From positions 620,001 through 684,000 of the forward strand of contig VICG01000010.1 in the NCBI GenBank assembly GCA_008692225.1: a stretch of 64,000 bases of DNA, in the 5' to 3' direction. The translations under genes were made by a program, and so were the position numbers. The stretch comes from Monilinia fructicola. Its lineage: Eukaryota; Ascomycota; Leotiomycetes; Helotiales; Sclerotiniaceae. Below, one piece after another: positions 23,356 to 35,540 of this stretch. The notes under the pieces are model-generated. The model searched no databases. It was not told the origin of the DNA and worked only from the letters and a program-made list of their open reading frames with translations. Positions within the stretch are counted from its first letter, which is position 1. Every line of letters starts with the position of its first letter.

Positions 23356-23391
23356 GGAGGATGGGCAGGATGGGCAGGATGGGCAGGATGG
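23356..23391. repeat. (GGGCAGGAT)n nonamer minisatellite
   Basis: Four near-perfect 9-bp units. Confidence 0.85.
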
Positions 23392-24474
23392 AAGGGAAGA
23401 GATTCGAGGAGTTTTTGAGCGCGCGGATTCATATCCGTGGTATTATTCCAATGCTCCTTCTATGTATCGCGACGTTTACTCTATCTACGAGGCCGCGTGG
23501 GCTGATGCTGTGTGAGGCTGTGTTTGTGTTGCAGGGGGGTGGTTCGATTTTTGTTTGTGGATTTTGGGGGGGAGGCGAGGGAGGGGAACGGAAGTGGATG
23601 CGTGGTTTGGGATGAGGCATCGGTGGGAAGTTTGGGGTGGGGATGGAGGTTTGGAGGGTCCACAGGTGGTGTTGATTGAGAAGTGAGAGAGATTGTGGTT
23701 AGGTAGGAGATATAGAGTATGGTCTTGATATCATGAACGCAAGACAGCAATTGGAGATCAAAAGAATGAATCGCTGGAAAGCTGGATGAGTATATGAATT
23801 AAAACCCAGTTCAAGCGGTTTCCACTACATCTAGAGCGTTGCCAACTACACTTCGCCACCGCGCCATTGTTTTATTCATCCTTCCAACGACTCACCCGTC
23901 GCGTTTGGATATATCCTAGCAACATCAGAAGAAACACTGCCGCAATGCAAAGATCGGCCACCCTCATAAATCTCGTCAAGTTAGGCATCGTCCCCCCGTG
24001 GGAAAAATCCGGCCGCAACGATGGTCAAAACCATGCAGCCGCCAGCGAAGGATACTGTTGGACGTCGATTCCACTTTCAAGTCCTGTCCTGGTGATACAT
24101 CGGCTCTGATAGCTGTCCGTAGTGAACTCGATCCAAGGTATTGACAAACCGAGAACTTTGGGTGGTGGTATGTACTGTGCTGTGTTGATTCTGCACGCAT
24201 AACGTGATTAGAGCTTGTGTACAATGCGCCCACGATGATGAATGCGGGAAGATATAGCATGACCGCGAGCTCATCAATGAAAGAAAAGGTGCGGAGGGTT
24301 AAGATAATAAATATGAATGTGTCATGACGTATAAGAATGCTAGAAGCAATGCATCTACTTGTACAGCGGACAAACAAGAAACATAAGCGACGATATGTGG
24401 AAATTCTGGCGGATGTTTGACAAGCAACCAAGATGGAGGAAAATAAACACTCACTTACCTACAGAAAATCCCCC

Positions 24475-25111
24475 CTACAGACTAAACTCCAACCTATTCC
24501 CCGAAAAATCTCTCACGAAGAATCTAATCGGATATTCCACCCCTTTCGCTCCTGCACATGATCATTCAATTCACCATCAGTCACCACTCATGTTAAGTTC
24601 TCCCCAAACCATCGCCTCCCCCCAAAGAAAAACATCCACAATCCAAAGGAACGCCGCCTCAAAAAAAAACTCACCACTATCCACCTCCCCCGGCTTATCC
24701 GCCTCCCTTGGCCGCGCCTCCCCCGCCTCCGCACTCTCAAAAAACCTCCAAATCTTTCTCTGCAACTCCACCAAGGCCTCTGGACTAGCCACCTTGAAAC
24801 AAGGGTGACGAGAGGACTTTGGCTCGGAGGGTGATGCAGAGTCCGAGATGTGGATTTGCTGGCCGCCGGGGGTGATGTCGAACCTGGGGTGCGTTAGTTG
24901 GAGGGAATGAGGGGTGTGGGATTTGGTAAGGGGGGAGAGGGGAGAGGGAAGAGGGAAGAGGGAAAGTGAGATACCAGGCAAGATGGTCTTTTTGTAAAGC
25001 CGGCACCGGGACCGATGTGAGACCCAGCACTTCATCGTAGAACTTCTTTGCCAACGGAAGAGTGCCAGGGAGCACCGTGAGATTTACGTGAGCGATTCCC
25101 GTGATGGACAT
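24475..25111 (-). CDS. VOC-superfamily protein, three exons
   Basis: Exons 24975-25111, 24675-24883 and 24475-24551 join in exact phase (introns 24884-24974 and 24552-24674) to give 140 residues. The first strand is I-A-H-V-N-L-T-V with the His ligand position, followed by the helix A-K-K-F-Y-D-E-V-L-G-L, typical of glyoxalase-fold domains. The middle reads W-F-D-I-T-P-G-G-Q-Q-I-H-I with a second His. The end reads F-F-V-R-D-F-S-G-N-R-L-E-F, with the closing Glu ligand. The second intron contains a run of nine T after its GTGAG donor. Substrate unknown; metal-dependent chemistry on a small molecule or a resistance role are both possible. Confidence 0.88.
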
Positions 25112-26124
25112 TTTGGATCTAGATGCCGTGTCTTTGAGATCTTGTGTCGCTTTGAAGTTAGATGGGGTTAGTTGAGATTTCTTTCTTTCTTTTTTTGTTG
25201 GTTGCAGCAGTGGAAGGACCGAAAATCATGAATCCCAAGGAGGAGGAATCGCCTTATCATCATGGTGGGGGGTGAATGTCGTAAAAAGCGTGGGGAACCA
25301 ATGAAGTGTCTAGCTTATAAATCTCAATACTTTCTCTGAAATACCTCTACTTTCCTAGAAATCACGCAATTTAGATGGAAATTGTACCTCGGTTTAATTT
25401 CTCTAGATGACTCTCTGTTTCCTTGGTTAGTGCGGTGTATGGTACAGCGAATATGAGAAGAGATTAGAAGACGTTATCACACCTACTCGTAACTACTCGG
25501 GTAAAGTACAGTAAGTACAGTCATTCATGACCTAATCTAATGAACACCCATCCACTGCAAGAGATTCTTCATAACATCTAAAACAAGATATTATAAAACC
25601 AAAACCTTTTAGGACCCTTATAAATGTACCAAGCATATGACTTCAAGATCTTCACGCCAAAATAAAACTCTACTGCTATAATCAGAAGCCCGAACCATGT
25701 ACGTTACTGCGCCATACCAGAAGCTTCTTTTGGAGAACGACTTGTCATTGTATAGAATCAGTAGTCTCTCCGGACGAATCTCAAATAGGTAAAGAGTGTG
25801 GGCTATAGGGCCTTTCTGGTATATCTCAATGCTCTGAAATTTGATTGATGAGTTGCACCTCGTCATTTCACGGGAAACGGCTTGAAGCTTTAGTTCAGCC
25901 ATCAACTTTTTTAAGCAAAATCAATACGATGACTCTAATCTTGTCGCGGTTATAAGTGACCAGACTATGGCGTAACCCGGACCTTGATAAGTCTTGAGCT
26001 TCGCTACGTTGGGTTCAATGAGGGGTTGTATGAAAGGGAAGAGAAAGCATGGTGCGTGTGTAAATAACCTCTATAACTATAAACAAATGCAAACTTCAGA
26101 TATACATCTCTACTAGATACCCGA
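25112..26124. other. Intergenic with one doubtful small ORF
   Basis: Upstream region of the VOC gene and 3' flank of the dynamin-like gene. The only open frame of note is the minus-strand ORF at 25618-25905. Confidence 0.5.
25618..25905 (-). CDS. Hypothetical 95-residue ORF
   Basis: Has an ATG start and a composition plausible for a protein (balanced, with alternating hydrophobic segments such as H-T-L-Y-L-F-E-I and S-R-V-L-F-W-R). No motif is recognised and no linked exons were found. It may be an orphan gene, a remnant or a chance frame. Confidence 0.22.
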   Translation of the reverse strand: MMAELKLQAVSREMTRCNSSIKFQSIEIYQKGPIAHTLYLFEIRPERLLILYNDKSFSKRSFWYGAVTYMVRASDYSSRVLFWREDLEVICLVHL

Positions 26125-28650
26125 TCAAAGCATTCTAAAAGCTTGAAGTCTCTTCATACTCTCTTCCAGACTACGTCTTTCAGTGTCTAGATCGAGCCGT
26201 TTCTGGGCCTTGCTTGGATTCTCACCAACCAAAACATTCAGTGCCGCTTCATTCTGTTCTCCATACAATTTTTCCGACACGTACTGAGGAGAGAAAAGAC
26301 GCAGTGGACCGTCCGCTCCAAGTAAATGCCTTTCGATAACTTGGAGAGCAACATTGTCAGTGAATCTCCATCTACCTAACTCATAGTAGGCCTCAAGACT
26401 ATCGTGGGTTTCCAAAACTAACGCCAATTCTTTATCGTGATATAGTTCAGTCCCAACGATTTTATCTGATGATATTGAAAGGTTGGGAATTAGTGCACCA
26501 CCCTGTTTTTGATTCATCCATGCTTTGTCCTTTGCCAACACACTTGTAACTTCATTGATTCTGTTTTGCTGTCTGTGCATTCTCATTGAAGTGAAATGAG
26601 GATGAAGAGTGAAAAGATGTCTGTCAATCTCATCTGAGATTAGGCGTTCGAGCTCCCGTGCGGCATTATCTGATGCTTTTTGGAAATCTGCATATAACCA
26701 ATCCCTCAATTTGATTCGAAGGTCATCATCTGGGCAAACGATCTGAAACATTGCCTCATTCACACGCTCAACTACGCTCTCCGCATCTGCTAAAGCTGCC
26801 TCGGCAATGGCTTTCCAGCCAGTAGTTTGTTTTCTCCACAGGAATTCGATCACAAAGGGATTCAAATCACCAGGGAATTCTGTCCCGCGAAAGCTCTCAA
26901 TCACTTGGCGTATCCAGCTGTAAGTTGGATCTACAATCCCGATTCAGTACTGCAGTCCCAAGAAATCATTGATGGGCAGTCGGTTGGTCTCCACCCAGCA
27001 GAACGGTAAGTCTATACCAAGAGCATGGTCTTACGTACCTTTCATCAGTTTCTCCGCCCATGTCATCCCATCATCGCCAGGTATCAGTTTCGCTTCATTA
27101 ATATAAGACACAAAAGGGTTGACTGGTCCCTCTGCCTGCAAAGCAGTATTGAATCTGTCAAGCCCGTCTCGAATGAGTTTCCTTGCAAATGTATCAGATT
27201 GGTGTAAACCTCGATAGTTTCCATTTAAAGAGTTTTCCATCATCTTAGAATATTTCATTGCAATTCCATTTATCAAGGTAAATTGCTCGAAGTTTGTTTT
27301 GCATGGCGGCCCTAATTTAGAAATCTCATTGTTGCATGAAGCAAGCTTTGATTTGATCTCGGATAGGAGACTAGGTATGCTTTGTTTGACATGTCTATTT
27401 CGCATCTTAATTAGATTCGCTCGCAGATGATGCCTGCCAAGTCTTTTCTTGTTCAGTTGATTCCACTCGTCACCGGAGAAGAAGGTATCCTCAATAGCAT
27501 CTCTCTCTGCGTCGCTAATGTTGGCTTCAATTGGCGCTCTGTTCCGTAAGCCGTACCAGCCCTCCTTTAGATACCTTGGGGATTGGTCACCATTCTTGAT
27601 GAGCTCAAAAACCTTGTGATGGACGTCAGTATAGAACGGCAATATATTGTGATGTCAAAATACCCAGTCGTGCGATTTCTTCTGCTTCGTATCACATTTA
27701 TTAATAACTCCAACTATCCTGGACTCTTTATCCTCAATTTCGTCAAGCATATGAAGAACTTCTTGTCTTTCAAGATCGATAACATCAATTACGGCCCTTT
27801 ATTTGGTAAGTTTAAACAACCAAGTAACACAGTGTTTGGTGATGATAACATACACAATGATACTTCTTGGATTATGCATGTAATGCTGGACGAGGGTTTT
27901 AGCTGTTTGATGCTCCGTGTTTCTGGCATCGCCTGGTACAAGTTATCAGCTCTAACAACGCAAAAAAAAAAAAAAGTCGCCATACTCACCACGAACAAGA
28001 CCAGGTATATCAACGATCGCGAAGTTCTTTTCATCAGGTCCACGTCGAGTTATGCGCAGAACAGAACTGCTTAAGCGATTGTGTTTCGCCCTCCTAATAG
28101 GCCGGACATCTACCTGGTCTTCAACGATAACAGACTCTGCCTATATGACTTTTAATTAATCCACATGTGATCAATGTAGTCTATCCAGAGAAGACAAACC
28201 TGTTTAAAAACGGAAGTTATTGTTTCCTTGTCAAGTGTGGGCCCAAAGGCCAGCGGGCGCCACGAAGACAATATATCCTTCCGCTCTTGAGTTTCACTAG
28301 AATCAGGGATAATCTCAACAGTAACTGAAACTGCATCCCCCGGCGAAGTTCTTTTATGAACAATCTCTGTTGCGAAGCGTGTGCACATCTTATCATCTGT
28401 TGGAAAGGGAATCTCGGTTACGGCTTGGAGGACTGAACTCTTGCCCACACTTTGGTCTCCAACGACAATCAACTAAAGGGGTAAGCTTGGGATCAGATCT
28501 GTAAGAGAGAAGACCTACTTGAGGTAAATTGACGTATTTGGAGACGCCCAATTTATGGAGCTCATCCATCAGCTCGAGCTCTGCTTGGGTCTGCTCATCT
28601 CCAAAATCATACCTGATAGGCGACTTGACATCAGGATATGCAGAACCCAT
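26125..28650 (-). CDS. Mx/dynamin-superfamily large GTPase, seven exons
   Basis: Exons on the minus strand: 28519-28650, 28200-28472, 27990-28140, 27854-27932, 27664-27796, 27035-27612 and 26125-26917. All six introns (46-117 bp) are GT-AG and phase-exact, giving 712 residues. GTPase motifs: P-loop G-D-Q-S-V-G-K-S (49-56), the G2 region C-T-R-F-A-T-E, G3 D-I-P-G (179-182) and G4 N-K-C-D (244-247). A long helical middle/stalk region follows. The C-terminus has N-V-A-L-Q-V-I-E-R-H-L, as in GTPase effector domains. There is no PH domain and no Pro-rich tail, so it resembles Mx or fungal dynamin-like proteins more than endocytic dynamin. Fungal members are often annotated by likeness to interferon-induced Mx, but their roles are mostly unknown. 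Membrane remodelling is the general family activity. Confidence 0.92.
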
Positions 28651-30147
28651 CGCTAGATTACTTTAGAGTGGTCACGAATATATGAATTTAGTTGGATGAT
28701 TGAAAGAATTAAAAATGATATGTTTGTGGTAATCAGTCTCTGAAAAATTACACCAATTTGCCTGGCTGGATACAATGATATAAGAAAGAATCTTGAAGAA
28801 CGAAATAAGAAAAAGAGCCTTTACATAACAAATGTTCTTATAGTAATGTTGGAAGCACCCTGGAATCGTCGTATGTGATGGAAATACATGATTCTTGAAG
28901 TTGAATCTCCGTCAAACCTCAGGATACCCTGCTGGAAAGCTCAAAGCATCAAGTAAAATCATAACAGCTTCCCCCTCTTCTAGCTTCGGCGACAAGTATA
29001 GTTACAGTACCTCTCAGTGTGGCGATGCAATGGCCAAAAGCGTGCAGTCCTTGGATAGAGCGCGAATTGCCTCGCGATTGTTGGTCCCAAACTTGTGGTT
29101 CGCCGGGGTGTCGTTCCTATCCGAGTATTGTAAGATACTATTTCAACAACAAAAAAGCTTTTATGTATCTCTGTGAAACCACTAGGAATGCTACGTTGTC
29201 GAACCCGTCACCAAATGACGAACAAGATGAAGTCGAATGGATAACAGATTCTGCGCATTCTGTGCCGCTCGTTTGTGATACTGGTTGCATGTGCGTTATA
29301 TACCTCCGTATACGGATGCAGATGTGACGGCCTTTACAGATGCCCGTTTTGTAGATGCTAAATATAGCACGTGTCGAATGACCCGAGATGTACAAAGATC
29401 ATACGCCATGATATGTAGAGAGATAGAAGAAAAGGGAGAAGGCGTTACAAATTGTTGGACCTGTTCAAGTCTACCTAGTCATTAGGTGACCTTGAGCTCA
29501 CCTACAACTGGCAGGTAATGTGACCATATAGAACTCATCAACTTTGATAATGTTGTTAGGTAGAAATCTTCTGTTCATTAAAGGTGGTGATTATCGAATC
29601 GATTTGATTATTGCTTGGATTGGTAGGATAGAGGATGATGCGCTCTCTATCAGCGGAAAGAACGGGTGGAGAGGGAGAGGGAGAAGAGGGAGAGGGAGAG
29701 GAATGGGGAGAGAAGAGGAGGGGCAGAGGGAGACGAGCGAAGGGGGGGAAGCGAGGTTCAACAAAAAAGAAATCCCTCTCCCCCCATATTTCCCACCTTT
29801 CATAACACTTATTCATAGATACCAAAAGCCTCTATGGAGGAAGGCCTTGAATGTCCACAACAACGAAATGAGAGTATCATTCATCATTCATCATTCATCT
29901 TTCTTTTTTCTTTCTCCATGATGTCAATGAAGAGACAATTCCCCACCAAGCCGCAGAATGCCACCTCATGCCGCCGATGGCCCAAGCTCAAAATTTCCCA
30001 ATCCTTAATCCCAACACCCTCTTATTAAAGTTTCAATAATGTTCAATATCCCTTCTCACTCCAACATTCGCACTCTGCACAACCTCCAAACCCACCCTCT
30101 CCATTCATCCTACACAACTCCCCCAATCCCCGTGATCTCGGAGAACA
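28651..30147. other. Divergent intergenic region, dynamin-like / HACD
   Basis: The two flanking genes are transcribed outward from this 1.5-kb spacer. It contains a purine-rich GAGAGGG tract at about 29660-29760 and a CATTCATCATTCATC stretch at 29876-29900. Open frames here carry no motifs. Confidence 0.55.
29660..29762. repeat. (GAGAGG)n purine tract
   Basis: About 100 bp of almost pure purine on the plus strand, in the divergent promoter region. Confidence 0.75.
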
Positions 30148-30937
30148 ATGGATGCCCATGAGACCTCCATCAAGAAGCGGGGTCCCAAACCCCTTCAGTC
30201 CTCAAACCGCAAGACTCAATATCTAATCCTATACAATTTTGTCTCTGCACTTCTCTGGCTCGTAGTTTTGGGTCGAGTGCTACTCTTGGTGCCATTGGTT
30301 GGTTTTGGGCGATTGTATCCAGCCGTTGGGCAATTCTTAAAATGGACTCAAACCGTTGCACTTCTCGAGGTGGTACATGCGGCTACTGGTTTGTTCCTCT
30401 TCCATCACATAGATATTTGTTAGAACAGACAAGACTGAGAAAAGACGTATAGGTATCGTCCGCGCTCCCATTAGCACAACTGGCATGCAAGTATCCAGTC
30501 GACTACTCCTCGTCTGGTTCATCGTCAACCCATTCCCCTTCGTTGCGAAAAGCGCTGGATATTCGAGTATGCTCATTGCCTGGAGTGTGACGGAAGTAAT
30601 TCGGTACTCCTACTTCGTTATTACACTTAGCGGCTACAAGCCTGCCATTGTTACTTGGTTCCGATACAATACTTTTTTTGTTTTATATCCTCTGGGCATC
30701 AGCAGTGAATGTTGGTTAATTTACAATGCTGTTGAGCCTGCGAGACATGTGTATGGACAAGTGTATGCCTGGGCTTTGCTGTCAATCTTGTTGATTTATA
30801 TTCCTGGTATGTGATGACTGTTCATCATGTTAGATAGACGCTAATGATACTTAGGGTCATATATTTTGTTTACGCATATGATTAAGCAGAGGAGCAAGGT
30901 TTTGCGGGCACAACGCGAGGCGCCGAAAGATGAATAA
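30148..30937 (+). CDS. PHS1: Very-long-chain 3-hydroxyacyl-CoA dehydratase (PTPLA/PHS1 family)
   Basis: Third step of the ER very-long-chain fatty-acid elongation cycle: dehydration of 3-hydroxyacyl-CoA to trans-2-enoyl-CoA, feeding sphingolipids. Exons 30148-30388, 30453-30806 and 30855-30937 join in phase to 225 residues, the family norm. There are multiple hydrophobic segments. The catalytic pair is visible as Tyr-159 in F-V-L-Y-P-L-G and Glu-166 in S-S-E-C-W, seven residues apart as in yeast Phs1 (Tyr149/Glu156). The C-terminus is basic (K-Q-R-S-K-V-L-R-A-Q-R), consistent with a cytosolic tail of an ER membrane protein. The N-terminus M-D-A-H-E-T is cytosolic. Confidence 0.95.
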
Positions 30938-31786
30938 AGCCAAATCCGGATAAACGATAACGTAGATTCAATGAAGAGGACAATGATTTGAATGACTTGT
31001 AGCATAGACGAAGGATTTTAGAGGCGCGGGGTGTAATAATCAAAATTGGGTATTTGGCGATCGACTTTCTTCTGTTGCTGCTTCGAGTATACAGCATCGA
31101 CCTACATAAAATTATACCTACAGGAATTCCCGGCATATTGACTAGAAACGGACCACGTTTAAAATTCAAAGATTCTATAATTGCCTAGCCTTAAAATCCC
31201 CAATAAATTTATCATCGAAGACTGAGGTAATAGCAGGCAAAGAAACATGATCTATTCATAAGACTACAGCGGCAATGTACAGAAACATAGATATCATGCA
31301 GGCCTTTATTCAACCAATTGAGTGTCAAAACAAGGCTTGAAAAGGAGAAAGAATCAGAAAAGGTAGTGGAAGGAGTTTTATCTTCTTCCTCCCTTTCCTA
31401 TCCTTTACCGTCTGACGCCTGTCGCCCCTTTCCCATACCCTACCACCTTTCCTTAACTTAACATAAATCCCATTGCTCTTCTCTTCGAGGAACAACTTGT
31501 CAGCTACTGAAAGAAAAGAAAAAGTCCTCCACCCGCGTGCTCGGGAAAAATGTATCTCATTTCTTCAATAAGTTGATAGATTGATAGATTGGAAAATGAG
31601 CCGAAGTATTATGCACGACTTTGGCTATGGAACCAGCGTGTCCAGCACACCTAGGAGATAATAGAAGAGATTGATCGAAACTTGTCAGATGTCATGCATT
31701 TGTAAACCTGGGAATCGAGATGAGGATAATTATGGCGTGGGTATTCATATTATTAAAAAATGGATGCGATAGGCTTATGGTCAAGC
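30938..31786. other. Convergent intergenic region
   Basis: 3' flanks of the dehydratase (+) and the Rho GEF (-). A pyrimidine-rich stretch lies near 31380-31450. No gene seen. Confidence 0.5.
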
Positions 31787-34700
31787 TTAATGCCGTGAAG
31801 ATGTTGGAGGATGCCCACCATCACGGAAATCTCCACCATTAGAGACCGGTTGTGCTTCTGGCTTACGCCCAGCAGGCCAAAAATCAATGGCCGCAACGAT
31901 ATCCTCTCCTCGTTCGTCTTCATAAGCATATATGATCTACAATCGGTTAGTACTCAAAAGAAATCCACGCGTAACTGGTAGGAAAATTACATACCTCTCG
32001 AGTGCTCGTATGTAGCATACGGATGCTCTTGTGAGGAAACGATATGAACAGCATTAGTCTCAATATTCCTAATCTCAATAAAGTTCGGTTCGAACGCGAG
32101 TATCCAAGGATAGGAAAGGGCAAAGCTTTGTGGTTGTCCCTCCCAATCAATTCTCCAGTCAGGTCTAGCTCGCCAACCATTACGGTTGACAAAAGAAGGA
32201 AAATTCGGAGTAATTGAGAAGAAACTCTCCATTCAATCGCTCAATATGTATTGGTCGCACGTTCTCCTTTCGGGCAACGAAGTCCAAAGATGTATCTGCC
32301 TGGTCCAGGAGTGACTGGGTCTCTAGAGTTTCCAATGAAACTACTTCAAAGCCACGCGCACAAGCCACACAGAGTTTTGATTTGAGGAAATGTATCGAAG
32401 AAGATTCGGTTGGTATGTAGAATTCTTTGAATGCCTTCAATTCGTCTTGACCATTGCTGAACATCTTGAATCCCTTCTGCTTTTTCCCCTTGGACATAGC
32501 GTCATTGGGCTCGAATACTTTAATGGTTGTCGACAAAGCCGAAGACTTGACACAGCATACGAGGTGGCGACCTAGGCATATTCCTGTGCGGAAGAAGTTA
32601 CAATGGCTCTGAAATCTTCTTGGGGCGTTTCGAAAGTGCAGGTTCATTCGGATTCAGTGCAGAAAGAGGATAAGACTGCAGGGATTTATTCGACAGGACC
32701 AGTAGAAGGTTGTATTCCTCAAGAACATCAATCTGTGTGACACTCGTAGCATCCAATACTCGAAGTGGTTTCGCGGCAGAATCTTTTGATCTGCGATCAG
32801 AAACAAAGATCCCCGAGTCCGTGCCGTATATCAATTTACGGCCACCATCAAATGGTGCAACGCAGTTGACCCGGTTCGCAGTTGTGAAGAAGTTACTAGA
32901 AATGATAGATTTATTGTAAAAGTCGCCTCGCTTCCGTAATATGGCTTGCTGTTCGCCTATATGCTCCATCCACTTGTTCCTCATCCCTGCGCTGCTTGCA
33001 TACAATGTCAATTCATACCCACCCTTCCCAAGATGCCTGAAGGTGATAGGGAACCCGTCCTTCTTGCTGTTGTCGTTTGTAGGAGTTTTGGTAGGAATCA
33101 AACTTGAGGATGGCCGTTTCACGACCCCAAGTTTAGGCATAAACTCCTCCATTTCGCGAATGGACAATAATTCCAGTGGGATTGGTCGACGATATACTTT
33201 GATTTCCTCCTTCTTTCCTACAGTCTTAACACGTACGAGAAGAACAGCATGATCGAATAGGTAGGCCTGTATGTCAGTTGGATCTGTTGGTGTTTTCTTC
33301 AAGGGCCCCTTGTGAATAAGCTCTCGGTTTTCGTCGGTAAGCTTCAGGTCTACACGTTCAGTAGGCCTGAAGCGAAGCTGTTCGTGCAATCGTTTCAAAT
33401 TGAAACGGTTTTCAGCTTTGCCGGATTCGGCATTGACCCTGGTGAGGAGTTCACGGATCATCTTCATGGCTTTCGGAATATCTTCCTTGTCCTTGTTCCC
33501 ATCGTCGGTATACTTGAGAACGTTGTCTAGCAAAAGTGGATAACGAGCAAGTCTTGTTGTCGGTTTCGTCAAATAACCATTCAGTTCAAGCTTTCGGGAT
33601 TCTTTTCGCCGCTCCGTCTCGTCCACGAATTTGGAGAATGAGGGATTTAAGGATCGCTCGTTCTCAAATTCAAATTTACCCGCCAGCTGGTTTGATCCAT
33701 ATATGATAAAAGGCTCAAACTGAGGGACAAACTCCAGAAATATATCACCAACACACTGAACAACAGGGTGCTTCCGCTGTCGTTCTGTAAGTGACTCGGC
33801 AAAACGGGAACTGACACCATGAATACTAGGCGGGTCAACGATATTTGAGAATATGGTCCTGACTATTCTCTCCTTTCGAGCTTCTGGAATAGGTGATGGA
33901 GCGAGCGGGTTAGACGAACGTAAGGGGAGAATCCAGAAATCTCTTAGATATTCGAGGTCCTTGACAAAATCTCTTTCAGTATACATAATCTCCGAAATGA
34001 CCTCTTGACGTTTCTTCTCCCGCTCCCCAACACTGTCTGCAATTTCTTGCGAGACTGTATTGATCCAGAGTTTTTGCTCATCAGGTTCGTCGATATCATG
34101 TAAACTTGCCTCAGACTTCTCACGACGAAGACCAGGCTGTGGCTTCAGGTTCAACCGCGATTGTTGTTCGAGTCTACGTGGGCAAGCTATCGAGTAGCAC
34201 AACTGATCCCTAGTACATGTCGGAGAGTAACATTCAGTAAGTAAAACGAACACACCATTAACTTCTGGTGCTTCATGGGGTTCGTCCATCATTGTTTCTC
34301 GAAATTGATACATCTCTGTAGCGGCATCACGCAAACGGTGATCATAAGTCACGTCATGAAAAAATTTCTGGGCATCAAGAGCTCTTCCAAGTAACAAAGC
34401 TAGGTTCCGATCCGTAGTCTTAATGATGTATGAAATAACGTCCACCGCCTCTGCTCCACTGAAAGCATTTTTGTATGTGAGATCGTTCTTGGTTCTGTCG
34501 CCGACGTTAATTTTTTCTCGAAAGCAGTCACCAACCCGCGACAACAGTGCAGGATATACAAGAGGTGCTTTATGTCGGGATGATCCCCCTGCTGTGCTGC
34601 TGATTGATTTAGCGGAAGGGCGATGTGTGAGGACATCTGATTGGTCTGGTGGAACGATGGTTGAAGCCATAGACATCGAACGGCCCATGTCCGGCGCAAC

Positions 34701-35540
34701 AGTAGAAGCCATGCTAGTGGTTCGCGTTGCAGTTGCAGGAGCAGGAGGAGGAATGGAAAAAGCAGGTAACTCATGCGGTCCGTTCCCGGAGGTTCTTCTA
34801 TTTGGGATAATTCTTCCACTCATGGTTTGGTGCTGGTCACGATCCTGTGGATAAGTAGTTAATGACATGGTGCGCTCATCAGGTCTCTCCGGGATGTTGC
34901 GTCCGAGAGCAGTTGTTCTTGAAGCCTGCGGCTGGTATTGAGCTTGTCGAAAGGCGTTGGCAGGAGCTTGATTGACGGTACTAGGCGACGCTTGGTACAT
35001 CTGTGGCCTGGGTATACTCGCCATAGATTGAGAGCGATAAGGATCGGAGGCGAGGGCTGGAGTGTTGCCATTGTAAAATCGTTGTTGCGGGGGTCTGGGA
35101 GGAAATTGCTGGTGGGGAGAAATGCGCTGAGGGGTAGGATATGGTCTTCGATCGCTACGCACCTGCTGTGGCAGAGAATGAGGCTGAGGTTGAGATGGCA
35201 CTTGTCCAGGGGGCGGTTGTCGTGATCCTTGATAATACCCATTGGGCATTCCACCTCCTCCGTTTGGCATATTATTCCCTGGAGATGGTCGGTATCCGCC
35301 CTGGCCTTGGGGTTGCCTAAGATGTCCGCCCTGCATTCCTGACATCTGCGAAGACATCGTTTGTGTGCGACCTTGAGGTATGACTGGAGGAGACGAGGAT
35401 GAAGTCATGGTCTGCGATCGGCCGGGAGGAGGGGCAGCACCGAAGATGTTTGAGAAGGCGGTTTCCCGCTGATAATTCGAGGCATGTCCGTATTCATTTG
35501 GCCGGCCACCGTTCGATCTTCCTTGTTGATATTCCGCCAT
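31787..35540 (-). CDS. ROM2: Rho1 guanine nucleotide exchange factor, DEP-DH-PH-CNH (three apparent frameshifts)
   Basis: Activates Rho1-type GTPases for cell-wall integrity and polarity. I chose the ATG at 35540 (M-A-E-Y-Q-Q). The first 300 residues are Pro/Gln/Ser-rich and disordered. By residue: DEP domain about 325-415, DH about 510-705 (S-E-I-M-Y-T-E-R-D-F-V-K-D-L), PH about 735-870, then a C-terminal citron (CNH) domain from about 885. The main exon runs to 31995, with a final intron 31937-31994 and exon 31787-31936 (R-E|I-I-Y-A-Y-E-D-E-R-G). Within the CNH domain the conserved reading shifts frame three times, each time as if one base were extra: near 32606-32612, at the A4 run 32191-32194, and near 32024-32031. 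The conserved sequence resumes immediately after each. The three extra bases sum to one codon, so the last intron keeps phase. Corrected length is about 1230 residues. The CNH part is truncated as written; identity is certain. Confidence 0.92.

Larger units (their letters stand above)
21181..24474. other. Gene-poor, microsatellite-dense tract
   Basis: No convincing coding region. Frames here are largely translations of repeats, e.g. poly-Q/poly-V from GTT and C-L-S-V from CAGA. At least nine different simple-repeat arrays occur between 22019 and 23391 (listed individually). The stretch 23860-24474 has complex sequence, but I found no exon chain in it. Confidence 0.6.

Noticed and set aside
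23810..23868. tRNA-like stretch on the minus strand with an A-box-like TGGCGAAGTG
   Set aside because: It lacks a matching 3' acceptor strand and a proper T-arm, so at best it is a tRNA-derived remnant.
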